64,000 bases of DNA from Klebsiella grimontii (GTDB lineage Bacteria; Pseudomonadota; Gammaproteobacteria; Enterobacterales; Enterobacteriaceae): positions 1 to 64,000 of the forward strand of contig NZ_FZTC01000019.1 in assembly GCF_900200035.1 (NCBI RefSeq), in the 5' to 3' direction. The notes beneath the pieces are model-generated. The model was not told the DNA's origin. It did no database searches and saw nothing but the letters and a program-made list of their open reading frames with translations. Below are positions 63,133-64,000 of this stretch, piece after piece. Position 1 is the stretch's first letter. Each line of letters begins with the position of its first letter. Position numbers and translations under genes: made by a program.

Positions 63133-63996
63133 TTAAGGCACAATGGAAACGCTGGCGGATAACCCTGCCACCAGCTCAATCCCCTCTGGTATCTTATCTA
63201 GCTGGATACGGACGGGGACACGCTGCGCAAGCCGCACCCAGCTGAAGGTGGGATTGACATCCGGCAGTCCCAGCCCGCCCGTCGCGTCATTGTTATCGTC
63301 GATCCCCCGGCCGATACTCTCCACATGCCCGGTAATGAGCGGGTCAAACCCCATCAGCGAAATGCGCGCGGCGCTGCCGATGCGAATATGACGCAGCTTG
63401 GTCTCTTCAAAATAGCCCACCACCCAGAAACTGTGCGCATCGACCACGGCGACCTTTGTCTCTCCCGCCGTGGCGTAATCGCCGGGGCGAAGCCGAAGAT
63501 GCGTGACGTAGCCGGCAACCGGTGCGCGCACCGTCGCATGGGATAAATTCAGCTGCGCCAGTTCCAGCGCCGCCAGCGCCCCCTGGTAATTGGCCGCCGC
63601 GACGCGCGCTGCGCTGCCTGTTTGCTGGATGTCCTCGCTGGAAATGACCTCTTTGATAAGGGCGCGTCGCCTGGCCGCATCCTGGCGCATCACCATCTCA
63701 TGACGCTTTGCCTCGACGTCGGCCTGCGCGCTGAGCACTGCCAGCTTTAGCCAGCGCGGGTCGATGGCGTAAAGTACATCGCCACGGTTAACCCACTGAT
63801 TATCCCGCACCGCTACGCTGGTTACCGGCCCGGAAACGTCCGGCGCAATCTGCACCACATCTGCCCGAACGCGGCCATCGCGCGTCCAGGGCGTCTGCGC
63901 ATACTGTTTCCAGAAAATAAACGCCACGAAAGCCGCCACCGCCACTGCGATTAACGTCAGCGCGTAACGGCCGAGCAAAGAGAGTAAAGATTTCAT
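63133..63996 (-). CDS. HlyD-family efflux adaptor (AaeA/EmrA-like)
   Basis: This 287-residue membrane fusion protein has one N-terminal helix (YALTLIAVAVAAFVAFIFW), the WTRDGRVRADVVQIAPDVSG lipoyl-domain start typical of AaeA-type proteins, a coiled-coil hairpin in the middle and ATVRAPVAGYVTHLRLRPGD. It links an inner-membrane exporter (MFS or AaeB-type) to the outer membrane. The start is complete, 4 bp before the window end; the partner exporter is presumably beyond the edge or downstream elsewhere. Confidence 0.83.
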   Translation of the reverse strand: MKSLLSLLGRYALTLIAVAVAAFVAFIFWKQYAQTPWTRDGRVRADVVQIAPDVSGPVTSVAVRDNQWVNRGDVLYAIDPRWLKLAVLSAQADVEAKRHEMVMRQDAARRRALIKEVISSEDIQQTGSAARVAAANYQGALAALELAQLNLSHATVRAPVAGYVTHLRLRPGDYATAGETKVAVVDAHSFWVVGYFEETKLRHIRIGSAARISLMGFDPLITGHVESIGRGIDDNNDATGGLGLPDVNPTFSWVRLAQRVPVRIQLDKIPEGIELVAGLSASVSIVP

Positions 63997-64000
63997 GCGA

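Overview
The window is chromosomal DNA of a member of the Enterobacteriaceae, most likely the Klebsiella/Raoultella group. Evidence: E. coli K-12-type gene order is kept (zntB, fnrS, dbpA, ttcA, uspF, ompN, micC, ydbK, then ydbJ, hslJ, ldhA, ydbH, ynbE, ydbL, feaR, feaB), protein lengths match the E. coli ones, and most of the DNA is GC-rich. A phage-associated bacteriocin island of the kind described in Klebsiella is inserted in this backbone. The genus is inferred; no rRNA or marker gene is present.

Layout. 1-8.8 kb: the end of a LamB-type porin, then a nine-gene minus-strand operon (NTF2-like, SDR, FAD oxidoreductase, DUF1365, cyclopropane-synthase-like methyltransferase, DUF2878, chalcone-isomerase-like, DUF3833 lipoprotein, YbgA-like). 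Most of its genes overlap by 4 bp. It is preceded by a 36-bp dyad and an MlrA-like MerR regulator, and looks like a membrane-lipid modification module. 8.4-16.5 kb: accessory metabolism, with an MFS exporter, a secreted alpha/beta hydrolase, a nitronate monooxygenase-like protein, an NmrA-like reductase and three LysR regulators. 17-20.8 kb: a YmcF-like cold-shock protein with a structured leader, an IprA/YaiV-like regulator, an OmpA-type barrel, a YagU-like protein, an orphan PTS IIB and two unknown small genes. 21-25.9 kb: umuDC behind a LexA box, a DeoR regulator plus Gfo/Idh/MocA oxidoreductase with a perfect 12-bp inverted-repeat operator, and a LuxR-type regulator.

25.9-36.2 kb is core backbone, including the sRNAs FnrS and MicC. 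36.5-43.7 kb is an AT-richer island between ydbK and ydbJ, which are neighbours in K-12. It carries an S24 (LexA/CI-like) repressor, four TACC-N4-GGTA operators, an unknown basic protein, two holin-like proteins, a GH108 endolysin, a tail fibre with an S74 chaperone, an S-type pyocin/klebicin toxin, its putative immunity protein and decayed coding traces. The proposed logic is SOS-triggered repressor cleavage, then expression of lysis and bacteriocin genes together.

43.7-52.2 kb returns to core genes (ydbJ to feaB, no tynA next to feaB). 52.3-62.3 kb holds two divergent gene sets around a LysR regulator: an amino-acid-type ABC transporter (fused permease-ATPase plus binding protein), a class II aldolase, two phytanoyl-CoA-dioxygenase-like proteins, a flavin monooxygenase, a RidA protein, a DUF1028 protein and an M20 deacylase. 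It looks like an uncharacterised uptake and catabolic pathway for an N-substituted amino acid or similar compound. The window ends with a frameshifted DHFR-like gene and an HlyD-type efflux adaptor.
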